From Micromonospora parastrephiae (GTDB taxonomy: Bacteria > Actinomycetota > Actinomycetes > Mycobacteriales > Micromonosporaceae), in contig NZ_JAEVHM010000038.1 in the NCBI RefSeq assembly GCF_016802865.1, forward strand, positions 1-39,901: a stretch of DNA of 39,901 nt, given 5' to 3'. Position numbers and translations under genes: made by a program. Shown here in pieces: positions 8,555-15,573 of this stretch (the stretch's first letter is position 1; each line of letters begins with the position of its first letter). The notes below the pieces were generated by a model that did no database searches, was not told where the DNA came from, and worked only from the letters and a program-made list of their open reading frames with translations.

Positions 8555-9739
8555 TCAGTTGACCTCGACCAGCGGCAGCGACCTGCCCGCCCCACCGCCC
8601 GGCAGGGCGATCGAGGAGAAGTGCGAGACCACCCGCTCGTCGGTCGGGTCGTCGGCCGGCGTGTGGTGCACGGCGAGCCGGTTGTAGAGGGTGTCCCGCT
8701 GAGCGGGGATCCGGTCCGCCGAGCGGATCATCCCGATCAGCTCGTGCAGGTTGGAGCGGTGCCGTGCACCGGCCGAGGAGATGACGTTCTCCTCCAGCAT
8801 GATCGAGCCGAGGTCGTCCACACCCATGTGCAGCGACAGCTGCCCGACGTCCTTGCCGGTGGTCAGCCAGGACGCCTGCAGGTGCGGCACGGTCTCGAAG
8901 AAGAGCCGGGCCACCGCGACCAGACGCAGGTACTCCAGCGTCGTCGCCTGGGTGCGGCCCTTGAGGTGGTTGTTCTCCGGCTGGTACGTCCACGGGATGA
9001 AGGACCGGAAACCGCCGGTGCGGTCCTGCACGTCACGGATCATGCGCAGGTGCTCGATCCGCTCGGCGTGCGTCTCGCCGGTGCCCATCATCATGGTGGC
9101 GGTCGACTCGATGCCCTGCCGGTGGGCCAGCTCCATGACCTCCAACCAGCGCTCACCCGACTCCTTGAGCGGGGCGATGGCCTTGCGCGGCCGCTCCGGC
9201 AGCATCTCCGCGCCGGCGCCCGCGATGGAGTCCAGACCGGCGGTCTTGATCCGGGCGATGGCCTCGTCCAGGCTCACCCCGGACACCTTGGCCATGTGCA
9301 GGATCTCGCTCGGGCCGATCGAGTGGATGACCAGCTGCGGGTACGCCTGCTTGACCGAGGAGAACAGCTCCTCGTAGTACTCGACGCCGTAGTCCGGGTG
9401 GTGTCCGCCCTGGAGCATCACCTGGGTCGCGCCCAGCTCGACCGCCTCGCCACACCGGCGCAGGATCTCCTCGGTCGGGTGGGTCCAGCCTTCCCTGTGC
9501 TTGGGCGCGCGGTAGAAGGCGCAGAACTTGCACGCCGTCACGCAGACGTTCGTGTAGTTGATGTTGCGGTCGATCAGGTACGTGACGACGTTGTCCGGGT
9601 AGCGCCGTCGGCGCACCGCGTCCGCCGCCTCGCCCAACGTGTGGAAGGGCGCCTCGGTGTAGAGCAGCAGCGCCTCCTCGGGCGTGATCCGCCCGCCGTC
9701 CGCGCCGCGCTGCAGGATGTCCTCGATCTCCCGGCTCAC
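8555..9739 (-). CDS. mqnC: Cyclic dehypoxanthinyl futalosine synthase (MqnC)
   Basis: MqnC is a radical SAM enzyme that cyclises dehypoxanthinyl futalosine in the futalosine route to menaquinone. The [4Fe-4S] motif C66-x3-C70-x2-C73 (NVCVTACKFCAF) is intact. Family blocks are present: QGGHHPDYGVEYYEELF, the STATMMMGTGET motif, and the C-terminal SWLTTGKDVGQLSLHMG-type segment. The GTG at 9737-9739 is preferred because GAGGG lies 7 nt upstream; the GTG at 9745 is an alternative. The product is 394 residues, the normal length. It is transcribed away from the accessory cassette at 9912. The other futalosine genes in the window are mqnA (17549) and mqnE (36584). Confidence 0.96.
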   Translation of the reverse strand: MSREIEDILQRGADGGRITPEEALLLYTEAPFHTLGEAADAVRRRRYPDNVVTYLIDRNINYTNVCVTACKFCAFYRAPKHREGWTHPTEEILRRCGEAVELGATQVMLQGGHHPDYGVEYYEELFSSVKQAYPQLVIHSIGPSEILHMAKVSGVSLDEAIARIKTAGLDSIAGAGAEMLPERPRKAIAPLKESGERWLEVMELAHRQGIESTATMMMGTGETHAERIEHLRMIRDVQDRTGGFRSFIPWTYQPENNHLKGRTQATTLEYLRLVAVARLFFETVPHLQASWLTTGKDVGQLSLHMGVDDLGSIMLEENVISSAGARHRSNLHELIGMIRSADRIPAQRDTLYNRLAVHHTPADDPTDERVVSHFSSIALPGGGAGRSLPLVEVN

Positions 9740-9814
9740 CGTCACGCCCTCGAGCCTACGTCGACCCCACCCCATCTGGCCGGACCGGGACCTTGATGTG
9801 ATCCCGCCCGGAGT

Positions 9815-9889
9815 CCAACATATTTTCAAGATCGAGATATGATATCCATCGGTGTTTGACAGATTTTTGCGGAGAGGGAAATATGTTGG
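9815..9889 (+). promoter_or_regulatory. Divergent promoter region with perfect 11-bp inverted repeat
   Basis: CCAACATATTT (9815-9825) and AAATATGTTGG (9879-9889) are perfect inverted repeats 53 bp apart in an AT-rich island. A consensus -35 TTGACA lies at 9856-9861, and 17 nt later AAATAT (9879-9884) is a possible weak -10 inside the right arm. A regulator bound to both arms could loop the DNA and control the cassette at 9912 and perhaps mqnC. Confidence 0.45.
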
Positions 9890-9911
9890 TCGAGTTGAGG
9901 AGGCGGGCGGG

Positions 9912-10307
9912 ATGAGCGACATGGACACTGCTCCGGGCATCGCCGCCCGATGCCGGGCCGACGGCGGACTAACGCAAGCAACTCTCGGCGAGTTACGGGA
10001 CGAGCTGGGCTACCGAAAGCTCGGCCGTTGGGTCTTGGCGGAGATCGCCGAGACGCTCAGAGCGACCGGCCTCGGTTTTTTCCCGCCAGAGCGCCTCGTA
10101 GCGGAACTCAACACCGAGCCACGCCAGTGGCAGACGGTGTGGATCTACGTTCGTGATGGCGGGCCCCGGGCACGGGTCATCGACGCCGTGCTTCAGCCGG
10201 ACGACTGCGACGTTCGTGCAGAGCTCGACGTCATCGGCACCAACAACCCGGCAGTACTGACGCCTCAGCAGCGGCTCGACCGCATTCGGGACATCGTCAA
10301 CGCCTGA
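9912..10307 (+). CDS. Hypothetical protein, first gene of a two-gene accessory cassette
   Basis: This 131-residue protein has no domain I can name with confidence. Residues ~18-60 (LTQATLGELRDELGYRKLGR through FFPPERL) look like a compact helical, possibly winged-helix, unit. Residues ~70-105 look like beta strands (WQTVWIYVRDGG, RVIDAVLQ). The ATG at 9912 follows GAGGAGG at good spacing. Codon use differs from the neighbours: it contains TTA (9993-9995), CTA, AGA and several GCA/GTA codons, all rare in this GC-rich background. TTA could make expression bldA-dependent. The partner DUF3800-like gene starts 41 nt downstream. The cassette looks horizontally acquired, and its function is unknown. 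Confidence 0.7.
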   Translation: MSDMDTAPGIAARCRADGGLTQATLGELRDELGYRKLGRWVLAEIAETLRATGLGFFPPERLVAELNTEPRQWQTVWIYVRDGGPRARVIDAVLQPDDCDVRAELDVIGTNNPAVLTPQQRLDRIRDIVNA

Positions 10308-10348
10308 TTCAAGCCCAATGACCGCCCCACAAGGAAGGTCCACGCGTC

Positions 10349-10876
10349 ATGAACGCGCATGTCTTCGTGGACGAGACGAAGGAGCGAGGGCTTCTCATCG
10401 CGGCTGCGGTGGTGCTTCCGGCAGACCTGGCCGCTGCGCGCCGGACCATTCGCGATCTGATCCTGCCCGGCCAGCGTCGCATCCACTTCCACAAGGAGAG
10501 GGATGACAGGCGGCGGCAGATAATCGCCGCTCTAGGCACGTTGTCGGCCCATGCCGTGATCCTCGACGCGAGGGGCCACCGCGACGCCAGAGTGGCTCGA
10601 GAGGCATGCCTCGTCGCACTCGTGGAGCATGCGGCAAAGATCAACGCAGCTCGCCTGGTTCTGGAACGGGATGACTCGACATTCCAAGCCGATCGGCGCC
10701 TGCTCTTCGAGCAAGTGAGAAAGTCGGGGATGTCGAGCAACCTCCGTTACGACCAGCTGCGAGCTCACGAAGAGTGCTTGCTGGCCATTCCCGACGCACT
10801 GGCCTGGTGTTGGGCCAAAGGTGGGCGATGGAAGACATCTGTGCAGCGCGTCATTAGGGAGTCGCGGCAGGTATGA
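10349..10876 (+). CDS. DUF3800-like protein, second gene of the accessory cassette
   Basis: This 175-residue protein resembles the DUF3800 family. It begins with an acidic N-terminal strand, HVFVDETKERG, where DUF3800 members usually have a VDES-like motif. It then has RIHFHKERDDRRRQ, a LVLERDDS acidic block near residue 110, and a C-terminal DALAWCWAKGGRW segment. The conserved Asp and Glu residues suggest a metal-dependent nuclease-like active site, but that is inference and I know no demonstrated reaction. The ATG at 10349 has AAGGAAGG about 11 nt upstream. Rare codons (CTA, ATA, several AGG) again differ from the chromosome norm. DUF3800 genes are common in accessory regions. Confidence 0.72.
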   Translation: MNAHVFVDETKERGLLIAAAVVLPADLAAARRTIRDLILPGQRRIHFHKERDDRRRQIIAALGTLSAHAVILDARGHRDARVAREACLVALVEHAAKINAARLVLERDDSTFQADRRLLFEQVRKSGMSSNLRYDQLRAHEECLLAIPDALAWCWAKGGRWKTSVQRVIRESRQV

Positions 10877-11070
10877 CGAGGGCCAGGAAGCGCGAAACCC
10901 GGCTCACCCACCGTCCGGAAGGCTGCCGGGTCCACTTCCATGGAGCTAATGCCCCTGGCAGTTGCAGGCTACCTCTGTCCGGAGCTCCCGGACAAGGATC
11001 TGTCCGTTCCGCCTACCGCACGCTCCGCACTTGGCCGGTCAACCCGCGCAACGCTCGTTCCATGTTCTAG
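10873..11070 (+). CDS. Doubtful 65-residue ORF overlapping the DUF3800 stop
   Basis: An ATG at 10873 overlaps the DUF3800 stop by 4 bp (ATGA) and opens a 65-codon frame ending at 11070. The peptide is basic, with two cysteines and no recognisable domain. Its only supporting point is the coupled start. The last 32 bp overlap the 3' end of the convergent gene at 11039. It may simply be non-coding sequence trailing the cassette. Confidence 0.22.
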   Translation: MTRARKRETRLTHRPEGCRVHFHGANAPGSCRLPLSGAPGQGSVRSAYRTLRTWPVNPRNARSMF

Positions 11071-11470
11071 GCGCGGTCCGCACCTCGACGTGTATGCCGT
11101 AGGTGTCCCGTAGCTCCGCCGCGAGCACCGGGCCCGCCCAGGCCGGCAGGTAAGCCTCCCACCACGGCGCGTCACTCCGCACCGGCGCCCGCTGCTCGGA
11201 GAGCACCGCACGGAACCGCTCGTCCGCGTCCCCGACCAGTTCCCGGAACCAGCCCATCTGCGGGAAACCCCGCAACCCCTCGTCGGTCAGCACCTGCTCA
11301 ATCGCGTGCCGGACGCTCAGATCGAACCAGTACTCGTCGAGGACGTCGTCGTAGCCCTCCTCGCAGAACCCGACGAACTGCTCCCACGCCTCCACGTAGC
11401 CGGTGGGACGTCGACCGCCGGTGACCTCGGCGAACCGCTCGACGAACTGGCGATCGTCCGGCACCCTCAT
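11039..11470 (-). CDS. Hypothetical protein co-translated with the paa operon
   Basis: This 143-residue acidic protein has many aromatic residues (EAWEQFVGFCEEGYDDVLDEYWFD; PWWEAYLPAWAGPVL). I do not recognise the family. It is probably helical, soluble and cytoplasmic. Its ATG (11468-11470) overlaps the paaE stop by 4 bp (ATGA), so it is the sixth cistron of the paa operon. That implies a role linked to phenylacetyl-CoA metabolism or a partner of the epoxidase, which is inference from position only. Its end faces the accessory cassette. Confidence 0.7.
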   Translation of the reverse strand: MRVPDDRQFVERFAEVTGGRRPTGYVEAWEQFVGFCEEGYDDVLDEYWFDLSVRHAIEQVLTDEGLRGFPQMGWFRELVGDADERFRAVLSEQRAPVRSDAPWWEAYLPAWAGPVLAAELRDTYGIHVEVRTAPRTWNERCAG

Positions 11471-12576
11471 GCGTCGTAGTCGACCGTGAGCCTGTCCGTG
11501 GTCGGACTGGACTGGCAGGTCAGCACGTAGCCGGCGGCCAGTTCGTCGGGCTCCAGGGCGTAGTTGCGGGCCATCGTGACCGACCCGTCGACGACCTTCG
11601 CCTTGCAGGTCGAGCAGACACCGCCCTTGCAGGCGTAGGGCAGCTCGCCCCGCACCTTCAGCGCGGCGTCCAGCACCCGCTCCTCGCGGCCCATGGTGAA
11701 ACTCGACGACCGACCGTCCAGCACGATGGTGACCTCGGTGCCGGCGCCCGCCTGGTCGGCGGGGCGGCGCACCGGCTCCGGCGGCGCGTCGACGTGGAAC
11801 AGCTCGGTGCGTACCGCCGACTCGGGCAGCCCGCGCGCGGTCAGCACGTCCCGGACGTCGACCACCATGCCGTACGGGCCGCAGAGGAACCACTCCTCGA
11901 TGACGTCGCCCGGCACGATCGTGTCCAGCAGACGGCCCAGCCGCTCGGCGTCGATCCGACCGGAGAGCAGCGGCGACTCGCCCTGCTCACGGGACAGCAC
12001 GTGCACCAGGTGCAGCCGGGTGGGGTAGCGGTCCTTCAGGTCGGCCAACTCCTCGGCGAACATCACCGTGTTCGCCGTGCGGTTGCCGTACACCAGGGTG
12101 AACGTGCTGGCCGGCTCGACGGCCAGGGCGGTCGCGACCAGCGCGAGCACCGGCGTGATGCCGGAGCCGGCGACGACCGCGCCGTAGTGCCGCATCCGGT
12201 CGGGCGCGAACGCCGTGGTGAAGGTGCCCAGCGGTGGCAGCACCTCGACCGTGTCGCCGCCGCGCAGGGCGCCGCAGGCGAACGCCGAGAAGGCGCCGCC
12301 GGGGATCTCCCGCACCCCGATCCGCAGCCGGCCGTGCCGGGCCAGGTCGTCCGGGGTGGAGCAGATCGAGTACGACCGGCGCACGTCCGTGCCGTCCTCG
12401 GCGACTCGCCGTACCGTGAGGTGCTGGCCCGCGCGGAACGCGAAAGTGTCCCGCAGGTCCTCGGGTACGGCGAAGGTGACCGCCACGGAGTCGTCGGTGA
12501 GCCGGTCGACGGCGGCGACCGGCAGCGGGTGGAAGACCGGCCGGCGGCGGACCGGCCGGGTGATGGTGACAGTCAC
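11467..12576 (-). CDS. paaE: Phenylacetyl-CoA epoxidase reductase subunit (PaaE)
   Basis: PaaE passes electrons from NADPH to the PaaABC oxygenase that epoxidises phenylacetyl-CoA. The 369-residue protein starts with a ferredoxin-reductase FAD domain (RRSYSICSTP near residue 75). A nucleotide-binding domain follows (AGSGITPVLALVA; FLCGPYGMV). The C-terminus is a plant-type [2Fe-2S] ferredoxin with ligands C316, C321, C324 and C354. The GTG start (12574-12576) overlaps the paaD stop as GTGA. Length and domain order are normal for PaaE. Confidence 0.95.
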   Translation of the reverse strand: MTVTITRPVRRRPVFHPLPVAAVDRLTDDSVAVTFAVPEDLRDTFAFRAGQHLTVRRVAEDGTDVRRSYSICSTPDDLARHGRLRIGVREIPGGAFSAFACGALRGGDTVEVLPPLGTFTTAFAPDRMRHYGAVVAGSGITPVLALVATALAVEPASTFTLVYGNRTANTVMFAEELADLKDRYPTRLHLVHVLSREQGESPLLSGRIDAERLGRLLDTIVPGDVIEEWFLCGPYGMVVDVRDVLTARGLPESAVRTELFHVDAPPEPVRRPADQAGAGTEVTIVLDGRSSSFTMGREERVLDAALKVRGELPYACKGGVCSTCKAKVVDGSVTMARNYALEPDELAAGYVLTCQSSPTTDRLTVDYDA

Positions 12577-13049
12577 AGCGCCTTCAGGTGGTCGAAGGGT
12601 TCGGCGCAGGAGCGGCAGCGCCACAGCGCCTTACAGGCGGTCGAGCCGAACCGGCTGACCTGCTCGGTCTCCGGTGAGCCGCACTGCGGGCAGCGGACCG
12701 CGAGGGTCAGCGGCACCACGCCGGCGGTGGGCACCGGGGCCGGCGGGGAGATGCCGGCGGTGGCGAGCTTCGCCCGGCCGCCCTCGGAGATCCAGTCGGT
12801 GCTCCAGGGTGGGCTGTAGACGGTCCGGACCTCGGCGTCCGGGTGGCCGGCGCGGGCCAGCGCGCGGCGGATGTCCGCCCGGATCACGTCCATCGCCGGG
12901 CAGCCGGTGTAGGTCGGGGTGATGGTGACGGTGACCCGGCCACTGGCCGGATCCTCCTCGACCGCTCGCAGGATGCCCAGCTCGTCGATGGTGATGACCC
13001 GGATTTCCGGGTCCACCACGCTCGCCGCGGCCGTTCTCGCGTCGCTCAC
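12573..13049 (-). CDS. paaD: Phenylacetyl-CoA epoxidase maturation subunit (PaaD)
   Basis: PaaD is a SufT/DUF59-type protein thought to help assemble the metal centres of the epoxidase. The first half is the MIP18-like domain (VDPEIRVITIDELGILR, TPTYTGCPAMDVI with its conserved cysteine). The C-terminus has a zinc-ribbon-like CPQC...CRSC arrangement. The GTG at 13047-13049 gives 158 residues, close to family length. An in-frame GTG at 13106 overlaps the paaC stop as GTGA and would add 19 residues (VNARSATQPSPAVANEDGR) encoded by repeat copy C. Either start is possible. The repeat boundary favours 13049, while the operon overlap pattern favours 13106. Confidence 0.92.
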   Translation of the reverse strand: MSDARTAAASVVDPEIRVITIDELGILRAVEEDPASGRVTVTITPTYTGCPAMDVIRADIRRALARAGHPDAEVRTVYSPPWSTDWISEGGRAKLATAGISPPAPVPTAGVVPLTLAVRCPQCGSPETEQVSRFGSTACKALWRCRSCAEPFDHLKAL

Positions 13050-13106
13050 CCTGCCGTCTTCGTTCGCGACCGCGGGGCTCGGCTGCGTTGCACTCCTCGC
13101 GTTCAC
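13046..13106 (-). repeat. Intercistronic repeat copy C (paaC/paaD)
   Basis: Third copy of the element, between the paaC stop (13103-13105) and the paaD GTG (13049). It begins GTGAACGCGAGGAGTGCAAC and contains GAGCCCCGCGGTCGCGAACG. As in the nuo copies, the first GTG overlaps the upstream stop and a GTGA marks the downstream start. Here the internal frame is open and in phase with paaD, so it can add a 19-residue N-terminus instead of ending at the GTGA. Confidence 0.78.
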
Positions 13107-13828
13107 CACCGCGCTCCGGGGTGCGCGCGGTGCAGCACCTGCATCTCGGCGAGCAGGTAGGACAGATGCTCGGTGTGCACGCCGGTGCGCCCGCCGGCCG
13201 GCGCCCAGGGACCCTCCGGTTTGGTGAGCGTCGCCTCGGCCAGCACCGAGCCGACCGTGTCGTCGAACGCCGGCCGCAGGGTGGCCGGGTCGACCGGCGC
13301 AGCCGGATCCGCGGCGAACAGCTCGTGCGTGTACGGCCACACCTCGTCGACAGCCGACTGCATCCGCCGGTGCGACTCCTCGGTGCCGTCACCGAGCCGC
13401 TTCACCCACAGCGCGCCGTGGTCCAGGTGGTACGCCGACTCCTTGCGTGCCTTCGCGCCGATGGCGGCCAGCCGCTCGTCGGCGCAGCCGGCCAAGGCGC
13501 TGTACAGCGGCAGTTGGTACGCCGCGAGGAAGAACAGTTTCGCCATGGTCACCGCGAAGTCGCCGTTGGGCAGCTCGACCAGGAGCGCGTTGCGGAACTC
13601 CCGGTCGTCGCGCAGGTACGCCAGCGCGTCCTCGTCGCGGCCGGCGCCCTCCAGCTCACCCGCGTACGTCAGCAGCAGGCGAGCCGCGCCGAGCTGGTCG
13701 AGGGCGATGTTGGCGAGCGCGATGTCCTCTTCCATCTCCGGCGCGCGGGTGGTCCACTCGGCCAGCCGCTGGGCCGCGACCAACGCGTCGTCACCGAGGC
13801 CGAGGGTGAAGTCGAAGGGCCCGTTCAC
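13103..13828 (-). CDS. paaC: Phenylacetyl-CoA epoxidase subunit PaaC
   Basis: PaaC is the non-catalytic ferritin-fold partner that pairs with PaaA in the multicomponent epoxidase. The 241-residue protein shows the long-helix pattern (LVAAQRLAEWTTRAPEMEED; ALANIALDQLGAARLLL). It also has the conserved LLVELPNGDFAVTMAKLFF and ARKESAYHLDHGALWVKRLG blocks. The GTG (13826-13828) overlaps the paaB stop as GTGA. The upstream in-frame extension lies over paaB and is rejected. The stop is joined to repeat copy C. Confidence 0.95.
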   Translation of the reverse strand: MNGPFDFTLGLGDDALVAAQRLAEWTTRAPEMEEDIALANIALDQLGAARLLLTYAGELEGAGRDEDALAYLRDDREFRNALLVELPNGDFAVTMAKLFFLAAYQLPLYSALAGCADERLAAIGAKARKESAYHLDHGALWVKRLGDGTEESHRRMQSAVDEVWPYTHELFAADPAAPVDPATLRPAFDDTVGSVLAEATLTKPEGPWAPAGGRTGVHTEHLSYLLAEMQVLHRAHPGARW

Positions 13829-14124
13829 AGGTGGGCCACCCCGTCCGGCACCTCGTAGAAGGTGGGGTGGCGGTAGACCTTGTCGGCCGCCGGGTCGAAG
13901 AAGGCGTCCTTCTCGTCCGGGCTGGACGCGGTGATCGCGCCGGCCGGCACCACCCAGATCGACACGCCCTCCTGCCGACGGGTGTAGAGGTCCCGGGCGT
14001 TGCGCAGGGCCAGCTCGGCGTCGGGGGCGTGCAGGCTGCCGACGTGGGTGTGCGACAGTCCGCGTCGGGCCCGCACGAAGACCTCCCACAGTGGGGTCTG
14101 CTCCCTGCTGGTTGGCTCGCTCAC
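13825..14124 (-). CDS. paaB: Phenylacetyl-CoA epoxidase subunit PaaB
   Basis: PaaB is a small structural subunit of the phenylacetyl-CoA epoxidase that joins PaaAC units. The 99-residue protein has the family pattern [20 protein letters not shown] and [22 protein letters not shown], ending in [15 protein letters not shown]. Its ATG overlaps the paaA stop by 4 bp (ATGA, 14121-14124), showing tight co-translation with the catalytic subunit. Confidence 0.96.
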   Translation of the reverse strand: MSEPTSREQTPLWEVFVRARRGLSHTHVGSLHAPDAELALRNARDLYTRRQEGVSIWVVPAGAITASSPDEKDAFFDPAADKVYRHPTFYEVPDGVAHL

Positions 14125-15200
14125 GCCGCTACCTTCTCCTTCTGTTCCGTCCGCTTGGCGGCGTACGCCGCGGCGGCCTCACGCACCCACGCGCCGTCGG
14201 CGTGGGCGGCCCGCCGGTGTGCCATCCGCTCCCGGTTGCACGGCCCGTTGCCGGAGATCACCCGCATCAGCTCGTCGTAGTCCGGCTGGGTGTAGTCGTA
14301 CGCCTGCCGCTCCTCGTTCCAGCGCAGGTCCTCGTCGGGGATGCGCAGCCCGAGAACCTCGGCCTGCCCGACGCACATGTCGACGAAGCGCTGCCGCAGG
14401 TCGTCGTTCGAGAAACGCTTGATCTTCCAGGCCATGGACTGCGCGGAGTGCGTGGAGTCGCCGTCCGGCGGGCCGAACATGGCCAGCGACGGGTACCACC
14501 AACGGTCGACCGCGTCCTGGGCCATCGCCTTCTGCGCGGGGGTGCCGTGGGCCAGGGTGTGCAGGATCTCGTAGCCCTGGCGCTGGTGGAACGACTCCTC
14601 CTTGCAGACCCGGATCATCGCCCGCGCGTACGGCCCGTAGGAGCAGCGGCACAGCGGCACCTGGTTGACGATCGCCGCGCCGTCCACCAGCCATCCGATC
14701 GCGCCCACGTCGGCCCAGCCCAGGGTGGGGTAGTTGAAGATCGAGCTGTACTTCTGCCGCCCGTCGAGGAGCAACTGGACCAGTTCGTCGCGGCTGATGC
14801 CGAGGGTCTCGGCGGCGGCGTAGAGGTAGAGCCCGTGGCCCGCCTCGTCCTGCACCTTGGCCAGCAGGATCGCCTTGCGCTTGAGCGACGGCGCCCGGCT
14901 GATCCAGTTGCCCTCCGGTTGCATGCCGATGATCTCGGAGTGGGCGTGCTGGGCGATCTGTCGGATCAGCGTCCGGCGGTACGCCTCGGGCATCCAGTCG
15001 CGCGGCTCGATCTTCTGCTCGGCGCCGACGACGTCGTCGAAGTACGCGGCCAGGTCCTCGTCCGGCGCGGGTCCGCCGCGCCGCTCGCGGGCGGCGGCGG
15101 CGCGCAGTTCCGCCTCGGCCGCCTCGACCTCGCCCAGCAGGCCACCGCCGGGGGTGTCGTCCGCAGCGTCCGCCGGCGCGGAGAAGTCGTTGCCATACAT
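14121..15200 (-). CDS. paaA: Phenylacetyl-CoA epoxidase catalytic subunit (PaaA)
   Basis: PaaA is the di-iron oxygenase subunit that forms the 1,2-epoxide of phenylacetyl-CoA in aerobic phenylacetate breakdown. The carboxylate-bridged iron ligands are recognisable in QDEAGHG and [15 protein letters not shown]. The conserved MYGNDF start (ATG 15198-15200) is unlike the longer frame upstream, which would run through the putative operator. The protein is 359 residues. It is the first gene of a six-cistron operon (paaABCDE plus 11039-11470). paaK and paaZ are not in the window. Confidence 0.96.
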   Translation of the reverse strand: MYGNDFSAPADAADDTPGGGLLGEVEAAEAELRAAAARERRGGPAPDEDLAAYFDDVVGAEQKIEPRDWMPEAYRRTLIRQIAQHAHSEIIGMQPEGNWISRAPSLKRKAILLAKVQDEAGHGLYLYAAAETLGISRDELVQLLLDGRQKYSSIFNYPTLGWADVGAIGWLVDGAAIVNQVPLCRCSYGPYARAMIRVCKEESFHQRQGYEILHTLAHGTPAQKAMAQDAVDRWWYPSLAMFGPPDGDSTHSAQSMAWKIKRFSNDDLRQRFVDMCVGQAEVLGLRIPDEDLRWNEERQAYDYTQPDYDELMRVISGNGPCNRERMAHRRAAHADGAWVREAAAAYAAKRTEQKEKVAA

Positions 15201-15209
15201 GGGGACAAG

Positions 15210-15248
15210 TGTTACAGCTTGCACCCTGATGCACCAGGGGGTGTAACA
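15210..15248. promoter_or_regulatory. Operator-like palindrome upstream of paaA
   Basis: TGTTACA (15210-15216) and TGTAACA (15242-15248) form a perfect 7-bp inverted repeat with a 25-bp spacer. Inside it, CACCCTG and CAGGGGGTG also pair. It lies 10-48 bp upstream of the paaA ATG, where a paa repressor would be expected. No PaaR-type TetR gene is adjacent, so the cognate factor is unknown. Confidence 0.45.
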
Positions 15249-15573
15249 GGAAACCCGAGTCACCTCCGGTCACCGATGGGCGGTTGTTCCTCACGTTGCG
15301 CGAACCCACGGGCCGTGACCTAGCTCACGACGAAAAGACGAACCCTCTCAGAAGCCGCATACCGTCCCGATATTCCGTCTTCATTGCAAGTTGCCAGGTG
15401 TCGGGTTCTGGCGAGCCGCCAGTCCGGACGTAGACTTCTGGCGGTCACACGATCGGCTGCCCAGAATCGCCGTCTCCACAGAGGCCATCTCCCCCGGCCT
15501 CGGCGATCGCACCCGATCGCCCCGGACAACAAGCCGGTCCCCCCGGCCCTGACATCTGGAGCTCACCCAACTC
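15249..15573. promoter_or_regulatory. Divergent intergenic region paaA / beta-lactamase-fold gene
   Basis: This region holds several possible control sites. CGTGA-N6-TCACG at 15314-15329 resembles a CRP-family site. TAGACT at 15431-15436 fits an actinobacterial -10 for the plus-strand gene, with CTGGCG-AGC-CGCCAG at 15408-15422 just upstream and a repeated TTCTGGCG (15406 and 15436). A perfect 8-bp hairpin, GGCGATCG...CGATCGCC (15502-15521), lies in the presumed leader. GGAG at 15557 is the likely ribosome site. Confidence 0.35.

Noticed and set aside
6725..9796. A 1023-codon plus-strand open frame
   Set aside because: It lies opposite menG, the LPXTG gene and mqnC. It is an artefact of GC-rich third positions: the residues are His/Arg/Gly-rich with no domain, and all real homology is on the minus strand.
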